Below, piece by piece: positions 43,731-54,840 of a stretch of 64,000 nt of DNA (the first letter of the stretch is position 1; each line of letters starts with the position of its first letter). The translations under genes and the position numbers were made by a program. The notes under the pieces were generated by a model, which was given only the letters and a program-made list of their open reading frames with translations, ran no database searches and was not told where the DNA came from. The DNA is taken from contig NBIV01000086.1 of the NCBI GenBank assembly GCA_003194525.1, positions 186,001 through 250,000 of the forward strand, written 5' to 3'. The DNA comes from Gracilariopsis chorda. Lineage: Eukaryota > Rhodophyta > Florideophyceae > Gracilariales > Gracilariaceae.

Positions 43731-45965
43731 TTAGACGGCCATTGTTTCTGGGTCTGCCCCTTGTTGGTATAGTGTCACAACCAGACGTCGTAGCTCGGAG
43801 GGCGTGCTGTAGATCTGCACTGCTTCTTGAAATGCAATATCAAACTCGGATCCGTCCGCGAGCAGTCCGATCACAATTGCAGTTCCACGATACGTTCCAT
43901 ACTGCTGTCCGTTGAAAGTCCTTGCGTCTTCATAAGAGCTCGAGCCGTGATTCATGAGCGGCAAGCGCAGAGCAAAGAGCTCAATATCCGACGGTGAAAC
44001 ACCTCTGATCCTTGCGAAGCACTGCTCGTCTTCCGTGCGCTCTACCACGTACATGGCCGGATCGCAGTCGCCTGTGGGCATTTGAGTGCTGTTTCCGTCG
44101 TATTCGTTAAGCACGCGGGCTGGAAGCGTGCGATACAATCGATCGTTTTCAAAGTACGAAAGGTAGTCGAGGTTCGCGCATGCTTCGGGCCTTGCAAAGT
44201 ATCTCTCCAACGTAGACGGCGGCGATACGGAATGCGTTTAATTTGGACCTCTGAGCAGAAACGGTCGCTCTCCTTCCAAGTGAATGGCCAGTCGCTCTAC
44301 ATTTGGTACGATGTGAACATGTCAAAACTCGAAAATTCTCCAAGCTACGATGACGGCGCCCACCACACTCGCTCGCATGTGTGCACGAATGTCATTCTGC
44401 GCCTGCGGCTCTTGTTGCTGGTCGTTGTGTGCGCCTGTCTCATTAGAACCACTCACATTGAGCACTAACTCCTGAGCTTTGGGCTGCTTAAACGCGTACT
44501 TCATCAGATAAGCCACTGCGCCCCTCCTTGCGTGCGTTCTACGTTGATATGAGAGCGGTACTTCTTGGTCAGAGTTGGGTTGTACGGCACAATCTTGAGG
44601 AAATGTTGCCTTCTTCTGCAGTAGACCACGCGATTCGTGCCTTCTTCAATGTACGTCTCCGGCACAATCATGTTGCGGTCGTATCCAAACTTGCAACGCC
44701 CAGCGCGATTCCGGCCATAGGGTGAGTGGCGATGCCTGTGCATGGAACGAATAAGAGCATGCAACGCGTCTTCTTCACCTGGAAGAGGAAGTTCTGTACG
44801 GAGGAGCTCGTTGATCACATCAACGTCTTCAATCACGCCTCCTTCGAGCAACACGAGCATGTGGTGATGAGGCACATTGCGCTCTTGAAACTCGAGCTTT
44901 GATGCAAGCCCTAGGCATTTCAATCCAGAGATCTGCTCCGAGTTCTTCTCCAAGTCGTTCATGAAGTAGATTGCGTACTGGTTGTACACCCTTGCAATCA
45001 GATCAGGTCAGTCAAACGGTCAAGGGTGGTTACTCTGTGCCGTAAATGCACTCCGATTGCTGGTATCCGTACCAAGGCGCTGGATGTCCTCTCTCCAGAT
45101 TTCCATGGTGATTGTAATGAAAAGAGAAGGCAGTCCTCTCCGCGCTACGATCGCCTGTACATCCATGTGCTTGTTTTTCCTGTACGATGCTGAGTTGACC
45201 AAGTCATCGGGCAGAAATATGCGTCCCCTTTGTGCGAACTGTGATGGTGACACATGAGCTGTTTGCTGTTGTGCTTGCTGGATCTCTTGCTCTTGTACAA
45301 TACATACCTGTTGTTCTCTCTCCAGGAAGCGTAGTCGAATTTCCTCAATGTTTTTGTGAGTGCGGAGCATCCACATCTGCATCAATGGTCCACTGTTGAG
45401 GAGGATGTTGTCCGAGTACAGACGTTGCTTTGCGTTCTGAGCCCAGGTGAGCTTTCGGAGCTTCCACTCGTTGACGCTGAGACCTGAGCTTTGCTTTGTG
45501 GCGTTCCTTGCATCCAGGAACAGGCCAATGTCAAACGGGCCGTGCCGATCCCCGTACGGGTAGAGAAGAGGGAAAGTGCCCTTCTCTGCAAGTTTGGATG
45601 CCGGTTTTAGAAGTCGGTACTGCACTTGCGCATTGTTTTGAGCCATTCTCAGTCGCCTCTGCACCAGCAGCAACAGTAGCTACTGCAGCGTGCTCTTTGG
45701 TTACGATTTATTCTACAAAGCGCGGTACCGGAGACTCTACTTGGTACAGGCCGGTCGGATCACCCAAGAGTGTTCTCATCATGGTTGGACCCCCACCAGG
45801 AACATCTTGAAGGAGAATGCCGGCAGTTGCATGAAGAGTACTGACTGTAGCACTTCGGGTGCCTTCGTATCCACGTACTACTACTCCTTGTTCCGCTTCT
45901 TGAACGCTGATATCCCCAGCGGTCTCCGCATTTTGTTTTTGTTGTTGCTGTTGCATGCTAAGCAA
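43731..45965 (-). pseudogene. Helitron H3 Rep, broken
   Basis: HUH reads NVPHHHMLVLLEGG near 44870 and the tyrosine motif MAYLMKYAFKQP near 44490, where a one-base change in the preceding glycine run shifts the frame. Shared stops are TAA 45708-45710 (with H2), TGA 45008-45010 (with H1 and H2), TGA 44322-44324 and TAA 43731-43733 (both with H1). The 159-codon tail 43731-44210 is open and ends exactly where the H1 tail ends. Confidence 0.8.
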
Positions 45966-45968
45966 GAA

Positions 45969-47471
45969 TCAGTAACGTTCGCGCATAACGTCGGGCTTCG
46001 GCTGGAGCACATCGTAGAACTTGAGTACAATATCTCTTACGTTGATGTCCTGAATGAACCCACGCATATTGGCACTAGAATAGTGAGATGGATCTAAGGA
46101 AGGCGGACCGGTACCACACAAAAAGCTGTAGTTCGTGTTGTTCTGGTTCTGCGTGGGCAGAGCGAGAGCTGCTTTTCCCTCAAGTCTGAGAAAGGAGGGA
46201 CCACCTCCCGTCACATAAGACATGTCCATGAACGCTTGCATCGTCACGAAGAGCGTATTCAAGTTGAGAAAATGGCTGTAGAAGGCTCTCAGGCTATGAA
46301 GACTACGAACCAACTCACTACTATGCCTTCTGCGGAACGTGACGCCCCATCCTGACATTCTTTTCATACCACAGCACACGTCATTGGTCTCTTGGCCAAG
46401 CAAAACGCATCCGCAGTACTTGCAGCTATGAACTTTCAATGTCCAGTCCGCGTACGGGCAGGAGTAGAGCGTTTGTGAGTGTTCGCCGCATCTTCCGCAT
46501 CGCCTTTCACCCACAGTGGAAAGCGTCTCAAACTCTGGAACACTTGCACGCATGGCTGGATCATTCCAAACTTCATCAGCCGCGGTATCCCACGCATAGT
46601 TCACGCGATACAGTCCTCTATCCGGACGTCCAGCACACTGCTTGAGAGTCGTATCACGATGCTGCTGTGGGTGCTGCCACTGCTGTAGCTGCTGCCATGG
46701 CGGTTGTAAGGGAGCAGGAGTCATCTCATCTTCTTCAAATTCCATGAGAACTGGCATCTGCTGTAATTGTTGTTCGGCTTGTGGCAGAGCAGGTTGCTGT
46801 GGTGGCTGTGAGGGGGCGGGAGTGAGCTCATCCTCTTCCACTTCCGTCAGAATGGGCATCTGGTGTTCTTCTTCAACTTGCCGCAGAGGGTGCGCATCTG
46901 TCAGCACTGTTTTGTGGGCCTCATCATCGACAGCAGGCCCAGGCATTGGTCGGAGAGATAGAGGCATAGGAGAGCAAGTTAGTCTTGATGTGGGCCTGGA
47001 ACCACTTGCTACAGCGACGCACGTAGGTGCAGGAGAAATTTCGTCCTCTTCTACAGCTGGAACAATGGGTCCTTGCACGTGTGCTCCGCTCTCATTTACC
47101 GGCATGTCATCTGGAGCGGGAGGAACTGGCAGTCGTTGAGGTCGTCCAGCTCCTGGCCTTGCGCCGCCTGAGTTCACTCTGGTCCCTCCCGAATTGGCTC
47201 TGGCACCACCGGAATTGACTATAGCCCCTGTAGAACTGGCTCCAGCGCCTCCAGCGTTTGCTCGAGAACCTCTAGCATTCTGTCTGGCCCGTCCAGAATT
47301 GGCTCTGGCACCTCCAGAATCTTCTCTGCCACCTCTGGCATTGGCTGGAGCATCCCCGGTATTGGCTCGTGCACCACCAGAATTGGCTCTGGCACCTCCA
47401 AAATTCGCTCGTGCACCTCCAGAGTTCGGGCTGGACCCACCAACGTTTGGAGGTGGACCTCCCCGCGTCAT
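45969..47471 (-). CDS. Helitron H3 N-terminal repeat/zinc-finger protein region, open
   Basis: A 500-residue open frame from MTRGGPPPNVGG to KPDVMRERY. Residues about 1-125 hold around 18 glycine-rich heptads of GGARANS type, far more than in H1 or H2. Residues about 140-270 hold the acidic EVEEDE...PAPSQPP units. Residues about 300-500 hold the Helitron N-terminal zinc region, with CGRCGEHSQTLYSCPYAD, then CKYCGCVLLGQE, then a CCGMKRMSGWGV segment. The frame should continue into Rep but meets a stop at 45969-45971. Zinc ligands are all present. Confidence 0.78.
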   Translation of the reverse strand: MTRGGPPPNVGGSSPNSGGARANFGGARANSGGARANTGDAPANARGGREDSGGARANSGRARQNARGSRANAGGAGASSTGAIVNSGGARANSGGTRVNSGGARPGAGRPQRLPVPPAPDDMPVNESGAHVQGPIVPAVEEDEISPAPTCVAVASGSRPTSRLTCSPMPLSLRPMPGPAVDDEAHKTVLTDAHPLRQVEEEHQMPILTEVEEDELTPAPSQPPQQPALPQAEQQLQQMPVLMEFEEDEMTPAPLQPPWQQLQQWQHPQQHRDTTLKQCAGRPDRGLYRVNYAWDTAADEVWNDPAMRASVPEFETLSTVGERRCGRCGEHSQTLYSCPYADWTLKVHSCKYCGCVLLGQETNDVCCGMKRMSGWGVTFRRRHSSELVRSLHSLRAFYSHFLNLNTLFVTMQAFMDMSYVTGGGPSFLRLEGKAALALPTQNQNNTNYSFLCGTGPPSLDPSHYSSANMRGFIQDINVRDIVLKFYDVLQPKPDVMRERY

Positions 47472-48458
47472 TTCTTTTTAACATAAAAAGAAGCAATTAA
47501 TTCAATTTTTTTAAACAGCTAAAAAATTTGACAAGGTTCCAAAATTATCTCCAATATAACACAAAGTTGAAAGTGAACAAATGGTTGTAGTTTGTTGCTT
47601 TGCATCCACCGGGTCTAGTCGCATGAGCAATTTAAGAAAAATGCTGCAAGACTTATATTTACCCAATGCAGTCACGCGCAGCACAGGGACTCTCCACACA
47701 CTCCTGTTGGATTATGACGGGCGGAATGTGTCCAGCCGGTTTTCAAGCCTTTTGATGTTTAACTAGCGTCCGGTTGTAAGGATTGGTCTGCCTTTACTCG
47801 CACACCGAAGTTGGCTTTCCGGCCCCAAGCGGTACGACACGGCAGCCGTCCCGGACCCTGCACAGCAAGCCATTATTAGGTCCGAGAAACCCTTAGACTT
47901 CCTGGATCGCCATCAAACGACCATTCTACCACAGAGGAGCACCTGAACTTTCCCAGATCTGTGGTACTTAGTGGGGTACTCTTGTGGCGACCTGCACACG
48001 AGCTCGACCTTGCCTAGGTCCCAGGCCAGCAACAGTGCCCAAAGTACCAAAAGGGTACGACACAGCGCTATTGGCCAGGCCTCAATGGGATGCAAAATAG
48101 TGGTTATAGTCAGCAAGCGAGATGCATTCGGCACTCTGCCAGTGCAGTATATATGCTCTGTGAATTGTGCTGCACTGGCGCGACGCAGAAAGGCAGCGAG
48201 GTGTCGTGCAAGCCAGCTACTGCTGAGTGGTTGGCACTGCAGTCATTTACTGCAGTGCCAGCCGCTCAGCAGCAGTGGCAGTCAACAAACAACCGCAGCC
48301 AATAAGCTTTGAGATTTGCTGCTGCTGCTGCTGGTGAGTTTTTTGAATGGCAAGGAGGCGTTGCGCCAAAAGCGGTTATTGGACGCGCTGAAGGAGCCGA
48401 GTGGGCGTGTTTATTGGCGCAACGCCTCCATTCAATCAACATGTACGCCCTCATACGC

Positions 48459-51435
48459 TTGCAAAAGTATAGAATGGAGAAATACCTCTGAATAATTTGC
48501 GTGCCTTCTTTGCGCTTTTCAACATTTCTATGAAAAAAGGCTGCAAAAAGTGTTTCATCGTATTATGAGAGATAAACAATTCTGTGAAGTTGTATGACGG
48601 CCGTTCCAAACAAGCATTCTGACGTCGCAGCGTACAAGAGCTTTGACCCCTGGGAGATGCTGGAAATGGCAGAGTTTACACGAAAGAGTAGAAGTGCCTT
48701 GCTTCGGCAAAAGAGGTTTAGAACTACTTGAAATGCAAGAAACCACAAAAGGAAAATAAATTATGAAGACGTTATTGTGAAACAAAAAACTCAACAAATC
48801 ACGGACCAAGTAAAATTTCAAAAATTTCATAACAGAAACATATATGTCATATCTTCAAATAATTTTGGGAAGTAACAGTATCGTAGATACTAAAATACCA
48901 ACATACAGTTTTGATAGAATTTTTTATTGTTTTTCGATATTATTCCACTTCAATGGCAAAACGTTCTTTCAAGAAACAATACCTTTTGAGTTAATGTGAA
49001 TTTCTTCAATGATTAGCGATGAAAATATATCTTGCAAATTGCATGTAAGGAATATGTCGCGTTCATAGATCAATTATGAAGAGGCACCTGCGTTCTGTAT
49101 CTGCCAATATCAAAGTGAACGTATTGTAGCATTTACAACCGACACTGATGCCGTGTTGAACTCTGCAAAGCAAAGAAAAAGTAAAACGAGGTCACCAAAA
49201 CACCAAGAGGTTTACTAAAGTAATTTCTAAATGTATAGAAAACTATATAAAGTACTAAAACCCTCTGAAAGTTATTAGCAAAAATGGAATTTATGAACCA
49301 ATAGAAAACCAAACAAAAGCAAACATCTATGCACAAAAACCATCGACATTTATATTGCACTCACCGCTTTTACTCGAACAATTTTGTGTCATAAAAAGAT
49401 TTGTTCGATAAAGCTTAAAAAACTGTCTTACAACTCTCAATAAGTAGCCCAACGATCACAGCAAGAGCATGAAACACTGTCGTATAGGAAGATAAGGTGT
49501 GCGCAAAGGTAGAAATCAAAACCGAAAACCATTTCAGACGGATTAGGGTTTCATTGCGAGCTCTAACATTTTTCGCACTCCTATAAGACACTTATATCCC
49601 CCAACCGCCGTCAAGTAGGCATTTTTTAATCTTCGTACCCTCTAACAGCTATAAAGTTTATATTTATCTCTAGTGCATATTTCAAAGCAGTTTAAAGTAT
49701 TTTAAAACCAGGACAATTTCCAAACAAAAAGAGATTATACATCCAGAAACGTTTGAGGGCAAAGATTGACAAAACAGTATTAAATGGCAGTCCCGGCCCA
49801 TTGAATTTATTTTTTATGTTAAATGGTGAGGGCTACCAAACGTAAGAATTTGTGCAGTCAGAAAAACATTTTACCTTTCATTATGCCTTATATTGTAATG
49901 TAACTGCTCACAAGATCTATTGCTTAGTTAGCATTGCAAAAATATACGTTTAATAAATAGAAAACAACTTACATACTTTCCATTACTTCTTAAATAGACG
50001 AGCTAATATACCTAGTATCGTATAGGTTTCTCGTAGGCCTTTTGCATACATTTCAGATCATTTTCTAAAGCATACGTTTATAGAATCATTAAAGTCCTCA
50101 TTAAATGTTTTAAATTTGATTTTTCGGGTAAATTAAGTTAAATGTTTTCAAAAGGATTTCATAGAGTTTTGACGGGGCTAAAAAGATAAAACAAAATTGA
50201 CGATAACTCTCAAAACGGTGTAATCCGGGAGCAGAGCTAAGGTCAGGATACCCAGTGTGATCGTATACCACATCAAACATTTGAATGAAAGATAAATGGC
50301 TGCCATTCATGCTTGAACACAGAGAACAGAACAAAACCCCAAAATGTACATTCGTGTGGCAAACGATCGAAAGTCTGTAACATTCTTATGTAGATGTACG
50401 AACTCATCATTCAAAATCATATGTCGGTTGTACAAATATATATACGGAGGGAATGTTTGAAGCTGAAAGTGCGTCACGATAAGTATAAAGTTTAAATCCT
50501 GGGTTCCATTTTACTGTAAGACGGTCATTGCAAAAATTCAATATGAAGACCAAATTCAATCCTTTTGTTCCAATTTACACTTTTCATCAACCCCATTACG
50601 ACAGATGATGGCGAGCCTGAACAGAAAATAAACAGTATTATGCTTCTGAACAGGCCATAAAAATAAAGATGTTAGAAATAAGGGACTTTGCATCTTCAGA
50701 AATGCAAACAGTTCTAGAACAGCTGTGTAGTTCACGAAACGTTTGGAAGTTAGTTGTAGAAATTTTGGCTTTAACTGTATTATGAAAACTTTGGTTTTGC
50801 TCAAAAACACCATTCTTTCCTTTCGTGATATACCATACCTTTGTTAAAATCGTCTAGATATGTTCCTTTTCGCGGCCTATATGCACATAGAAGCTTAGCT
50901 TAGGACAAATCTGTTTGGATTGCACATCACAGCTCACAAGTACCGAGAATAACGACGAAAAGAGAATGAAGAATAGGAAAACATCGAAACACGAATGCTT
51001 TCATCTTACTTTCGTTCTGAACGTAGTACTCTTAATTAATTTATACTCCACTATTAATAAGATAAGTAACTTTCGAAGCTTTGTAAAGTTAAAGGCATGT
51101 ATAGCGCTTAACTCATGAATCAAACTAACTATCCAAAAAGGCACTTCCCCAAACTCATTCGAAGTTGGGGTATGATCCATCTCACACGAGTGAAAATATT
51201 CTTCTTTTGCCTGTTAGAGGACTATCTTCGGGACCAGGGTGGTACCAAACACGATGCATGCAACATGATTATGGACAAATTTCAAGACACAGAGCAACTA
51301 GTACACAGCTGCACCTGCATTGCAGTGCTGCTATTGTATTTTTGAAATGGCAAAAGCTTGATGTTGAGATTTAAGCCAAGTCGTCGAGAATAACCATCAC
51401 CTTTGTCTCTTCATCCTCACAACCGAATCATCATC
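48459..51435. other. AT-rich intergenic region
   Basis: About 3 kb of AT-rich sequence with only short frames on both strands and no recognisable motif, repeat end or RNA gene. The last 100 bases before 51436 contain a CT-rich leader-like stretch for the next gene. Confidence 0.5.
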
Positions 51436-52216
51436 ATGGCCGGACTTTCCGAAGACTCAACTGCTATGAAGCTCCTGCTCCATAAATTTGAAAAGAATCT
51501 TATTTGTGTGGGCGACCAACCAAACGATGTCTGGCATTCAGAGGAAGGGTTTCAGAAACATAAGCTGAACAACTTTCGCGCTCATATTAACCGCATTCGC
51601 AAAAAATGGCTAAGATCTAAATGACACAATGGTAAAATTGTGATGAATACAATAGAAAGATACAAACTAATTCTCTTTAGATCGCGGTGCAGAGGATTTA
51701 AATCAGCGAAGCACAAATTCTGTTTTTAAGCGTCTTCGCAATGCATCGGATGATTCTGATGAATACTATGATATTTCGGAGTTCAGCGTTGGGGATCAAG
51801 GACGTGAGCTTTTATTTGGGTCGAACGACTTCAAGCTGTTATACGTGATATCTGTCTGGTCTGAACCTATGAAAACAGTACATGGAGCAACAATTGCCAT
51901 TCTGTTGCCTTTAAAAGCAGAACAACGCGCGGTTTCTGTTCATGTTGTGGATGAAGGAGAATATTTGGCGCTCAGCAAAGTGGGTTTCCACCAAAAATTA
52001 TGTGAAAATGCAGAATTTTCATTCATAATTGTAGGATTTTACAACTCACTGAAACGTTTAAGAGAAAAGAGTTTGGACAGTGTGAAGTCCGTTGCCCGAA
52101 TTGCAATCCCTTTTCCCGTACAGACAAACATCGTTTATAAATTCACATTACCATGGGTGGGAAATGCAACTCATATGGTGTATGTGGATCATCGACAGGC
52201 AGGCATTCAAGAATAA
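51436..52216 (+). CDS. Two-exon gene of unknown function with an in-frame TGA
   Basis: Exon 1 starts at ATG 51436 in good context (ATCATGGCC) and runs to 51631. A 49-nt intron, 51632-51680, has GT and a pyrimidine-AG end. Exon 2 runs to the TAA at 52214-52216. The frame is kept across the junction, giving 243 codons, but codon 51622-51624 is TGA, two codons before the splice donor, within WLRSK-x-HND. The N-terminal part has a Trp/Phe-rich helical motif (NDVWHSEEGFQKHKLNNFRA) and a basic IRKKW. Exon 2 has beta-rich segments (ATIAILLPLKAEQ, VARIAIPFPVQTNIV). I do not recognise the family. TGA may be a CGA-to-TGA nonsense change making a recent pseudogene, or a recoded stop. Confidence 0.6.
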
Positions 52217-53083
52217 GCCAAAAAGAACTACAATACACCATTTCATGTATCTTGAACCTCTGACTGATATATGAATGATGTCAGTAAAACTTGGGTCTTT
52301 AGCTTTTTTTTTTGTTCATACTCAATATCTCGTAGCTGACCTTTTGAATACGGTTAGACTTCATTACATGTAACAATTAAAGCAGGTAAAAGAAATGGTT
52401 TACATTTGTGCAAACAAGATCCTTTTGAGACCGACTTGTATATATCTGGTTTCTATTAAGTTTTAAGTACAGCATTTTTAGGCTCTCTTCCAAAAAAAGA
52501 AGTTGGGCTGAGAACTGATTGGCTTGTATGCAATAAACTGCATTGGTTCAGCCTAGAGTATGCAGACGTCACGTTTTTCTAATTTATGGGTCAAGTTGGT
52601 ATATCCTCGTACTCTAATCTTTTTCGAAGTACATATCTTTTCTGTATATAGACGGCGAAGGATATTCTATGAATTATAACAAGAACATACTACAGAAATT
52701 GCAATAAATCATGACTACACAACCTTAATTAACCTATGTTCTAGAGTTTATTTTATTCTCATCCAAGTATATGGTCTAGATTGTAGGCTAAAATTGGAAC
52801 TTCCCAATTTCGCTAGCATTATATCAGGGCATTACAAAACATTAAACGACCATAACAAGAAATTAGCACAATCCCGTGTTTTCTCGCTGTAGAGCAATGT
52901 ACCACTTGGGAGACCAATCACTATCAACGAAGCTAACAGCAGGCAGAGCCTAACAGGAGGAGCCTAACATGCTCAGAATATTTTGAATCTAGAGCTCAGT
53001 TCTATGCTTCCAACTGAAATACGACTATTCGGCGATGCCCACAGCTCCCAAACAGATAATTCTCGAATGGACGTACAACCAAC
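52217..53083. other. Intergenic region
   Basis: AT-rich, no open frame of note. The 3' untranslated region of the upstream gene is probably within the first 200 bases; no clear AATAAA was picked out. Confidence 0.4.
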
Positions 53084-53778
53084 ATGTCGGGCTCGACAGA
53101 AAACCTACGTCTCCACCGAAAACCTCGCGTGATAACTGAGAAGGTGCGTACAGCTCCAATATGGGACCAGCGCCCGCACATGGGCCTGTGCTTGCGTCAT
53201 GTACGACGTTTTGACCAAACAACTAACTGGTGGGAACAGGAAAGCAGAGTACCGGTGAAATTGCGCCAGAAGCCAAACGTGTACGTCGGCTACAGCTGCG
53301 CTGTCTGGCACTCAGAGTGAGTGATGCCCACTAACCGGGGTTGGCGTCCGCATCAAAGTATCAGCGTCTATACAAATGGTCGGATATCTGCTCATACGGC
53401 AGCGTTGCCAGTAGCCCAACGGGTTCAGAGACAGCTCAACGCGCATTACTGGTGGCCGACGGCCAATAGTGACGATGACTGAACGGGTTATACCAGGCAA
53501 GTTTGGGCCACGAGGTGGACCTCGACTATAGTTCCATAAGCTATAGCCTGTATTGTCGGCGTCGACACCGGAGTAAGTCCAAGAGGACTTGTGTTGCAAT
53601 ACCAAAACTATAGTTCTGAAGCCACCAAGAGTCCGACGGACTTTACTTAGAAGCTGGAGCGTGAGCTCGGCACACTAGTATGGCCAGCCGTTATGAAAGC
53701 TGTCCCAACGTTTAGTCTACTATTGGATTGTACTGCTGTAGATTTTCGGATGAGGATACCTCTTTTCTGCAATTGATT
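53084..53778 (+). pseudogene. Decayed coding region, unidentified (segment V1)
   Basis: One plus-strand frame reads coherently for about 231 codons with only four internal stops (near 53318, 53478, 53535 and 53649), where about eleven would be expected by chance. It includes blocks such as RRFDQTTNWWEQESRVPVKL, NVYVGYSCAVWHS, ARRTA-free QRVQRQLNAHYWWP and IVGVDTGVSPRGLVLQYQNY. It stops at a perfect 27-bp palindrome. No transposon or cellular family was recognised. Aromatic and beta-rich content and the neighbouring segment at 54.84 kb suggest a shared viral or element origin, which is only an inference. Confidence 0.35.
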
Positions 53779-53808
53779 AAAAATCAATTGCAGAAAAGAG
53801 GTATCCTC
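53752..53808. repeat. Perfect 27-bp palindrome with 3-base loop
   Basis: The arms 53752-53778 and 53782-53808 are exact reverse complements (left arm begins GAGGATACCTCTTTTCTGCA) with AAA between them. The sequence beyond the arms does not mirror. Confidence 0.95.
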
Positions 53809-54840
53809 GTGGTGGTGTGTGGTAGTGGTAGAAGGTGCTAGATGTAATAACGCTGTTAATGATTGTGAGAACACCGAAAATGATATTTAACTGGAGGGAA
53901 AGAAGTGTTGATCTGCATATTCTGCTAACCTGAAGGGTTTAGAGAGCGCCTTGGCAAAAATACCAATATCCTCTCTACATTTGTCACAAGCGTTTTGAAG
54001 AATCCATGCATTTCATGATGAGGTACCTCAAAAACAATTAGAAATACACAGCAAGCTTTAACATTTTCGTGCAGAGCTTCGGAGTGGCAAAATACACGAA
54101 CACCTACTCGGGGGCGAGCATGGAAATGAAGCAAAAAAGGGTTTGAAGGAAGGTTCTTAGCACAACCTCAACAGGTTATTGAAAACCATTTGAAACCTTT
54201 AAAGCGCTAGAATTGCAAAGGTCAGGTAATGATGGTACACGTTGTTTGACTTCAAGATATCTGCATTCCCATTCTGGTTTCTTAACCTTCCTCTCAAGCT
54301 ACGGGGTTATGCACAATATAGGAGAGCGTACTCTTTAGTATTCTGGGCATGAAATCTCTGGTCCGTTTCTATCCTACATGCTGTACAATGGCGCTTGAAG
54401 CATGAATCATCTTTTACGTGTCTGGCTGCCTGCTGATAATTAAGTATAGTGTTGCATGACCAGCAGCTTATATTACATATAGCCATTGAAATTGGATCAT
54501 GGGGTTGATTTTGTTGATACTGAATTCGATTTTTTCCATCTTTTTCGGAAACTTAAGCTGGTACAATATATCTGATGTATGTTCTGTGCAAGTTTCAATG
54601 GGTCATATAGAATACATATTACTGGTTTTGTGATTCTGAGTCGAAGTTGATGTATTAATTCTTTACTACAATAGAATATTCGTCCATATGCGGTCAAACT
54701 TGGTGCTTGCGACAGATATTTGCTAAACCGTTTATGTGGAGCAATATCCTTGGCGGGAAATTCTCCCAATGTTTTCGCAGCCTTGCTCTCTTTTGAGATA
54801 GGCGCAGCGACAGGGCCCTTCGTACCACACGATGTACGGG
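53809..54840. other. Region with a minus-strand coding-like stretch
   Basis: On minus, 54840-54497 reads openly for about 114 codons (TSCGTKGPVAAPISKESKAA through FPAKDIAPHKRFSKYLSQ to SVSTKSTP). It is not recognised and could be a retrotransposon fragment. The rest holds only short frames. Confidence 0.3.

Larger units (their letters stand above)
41815..48458 (-). mobile_element. Helitron copy H3 (autonomous-type, best preserved)
   Basis: About 6.6 kb on minus, with the 5' hairpin at 48354-48429 and a 3' end near 41815-41868 with AACACCCCCC and a GCGGCC-type arm. The N-terminal region and the helicase are each single long open frames; only Rep is badly broken. H2 follows directly at its 3' end. 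Confidence 0.86.

Noticed and set aside
48459-51400. Possible RNA genes or a second host gene in the AT-rich 3-kb gap
   Set aside because: No tRNA boxes, no long frame and no conserved motif could be found by reading both strands.
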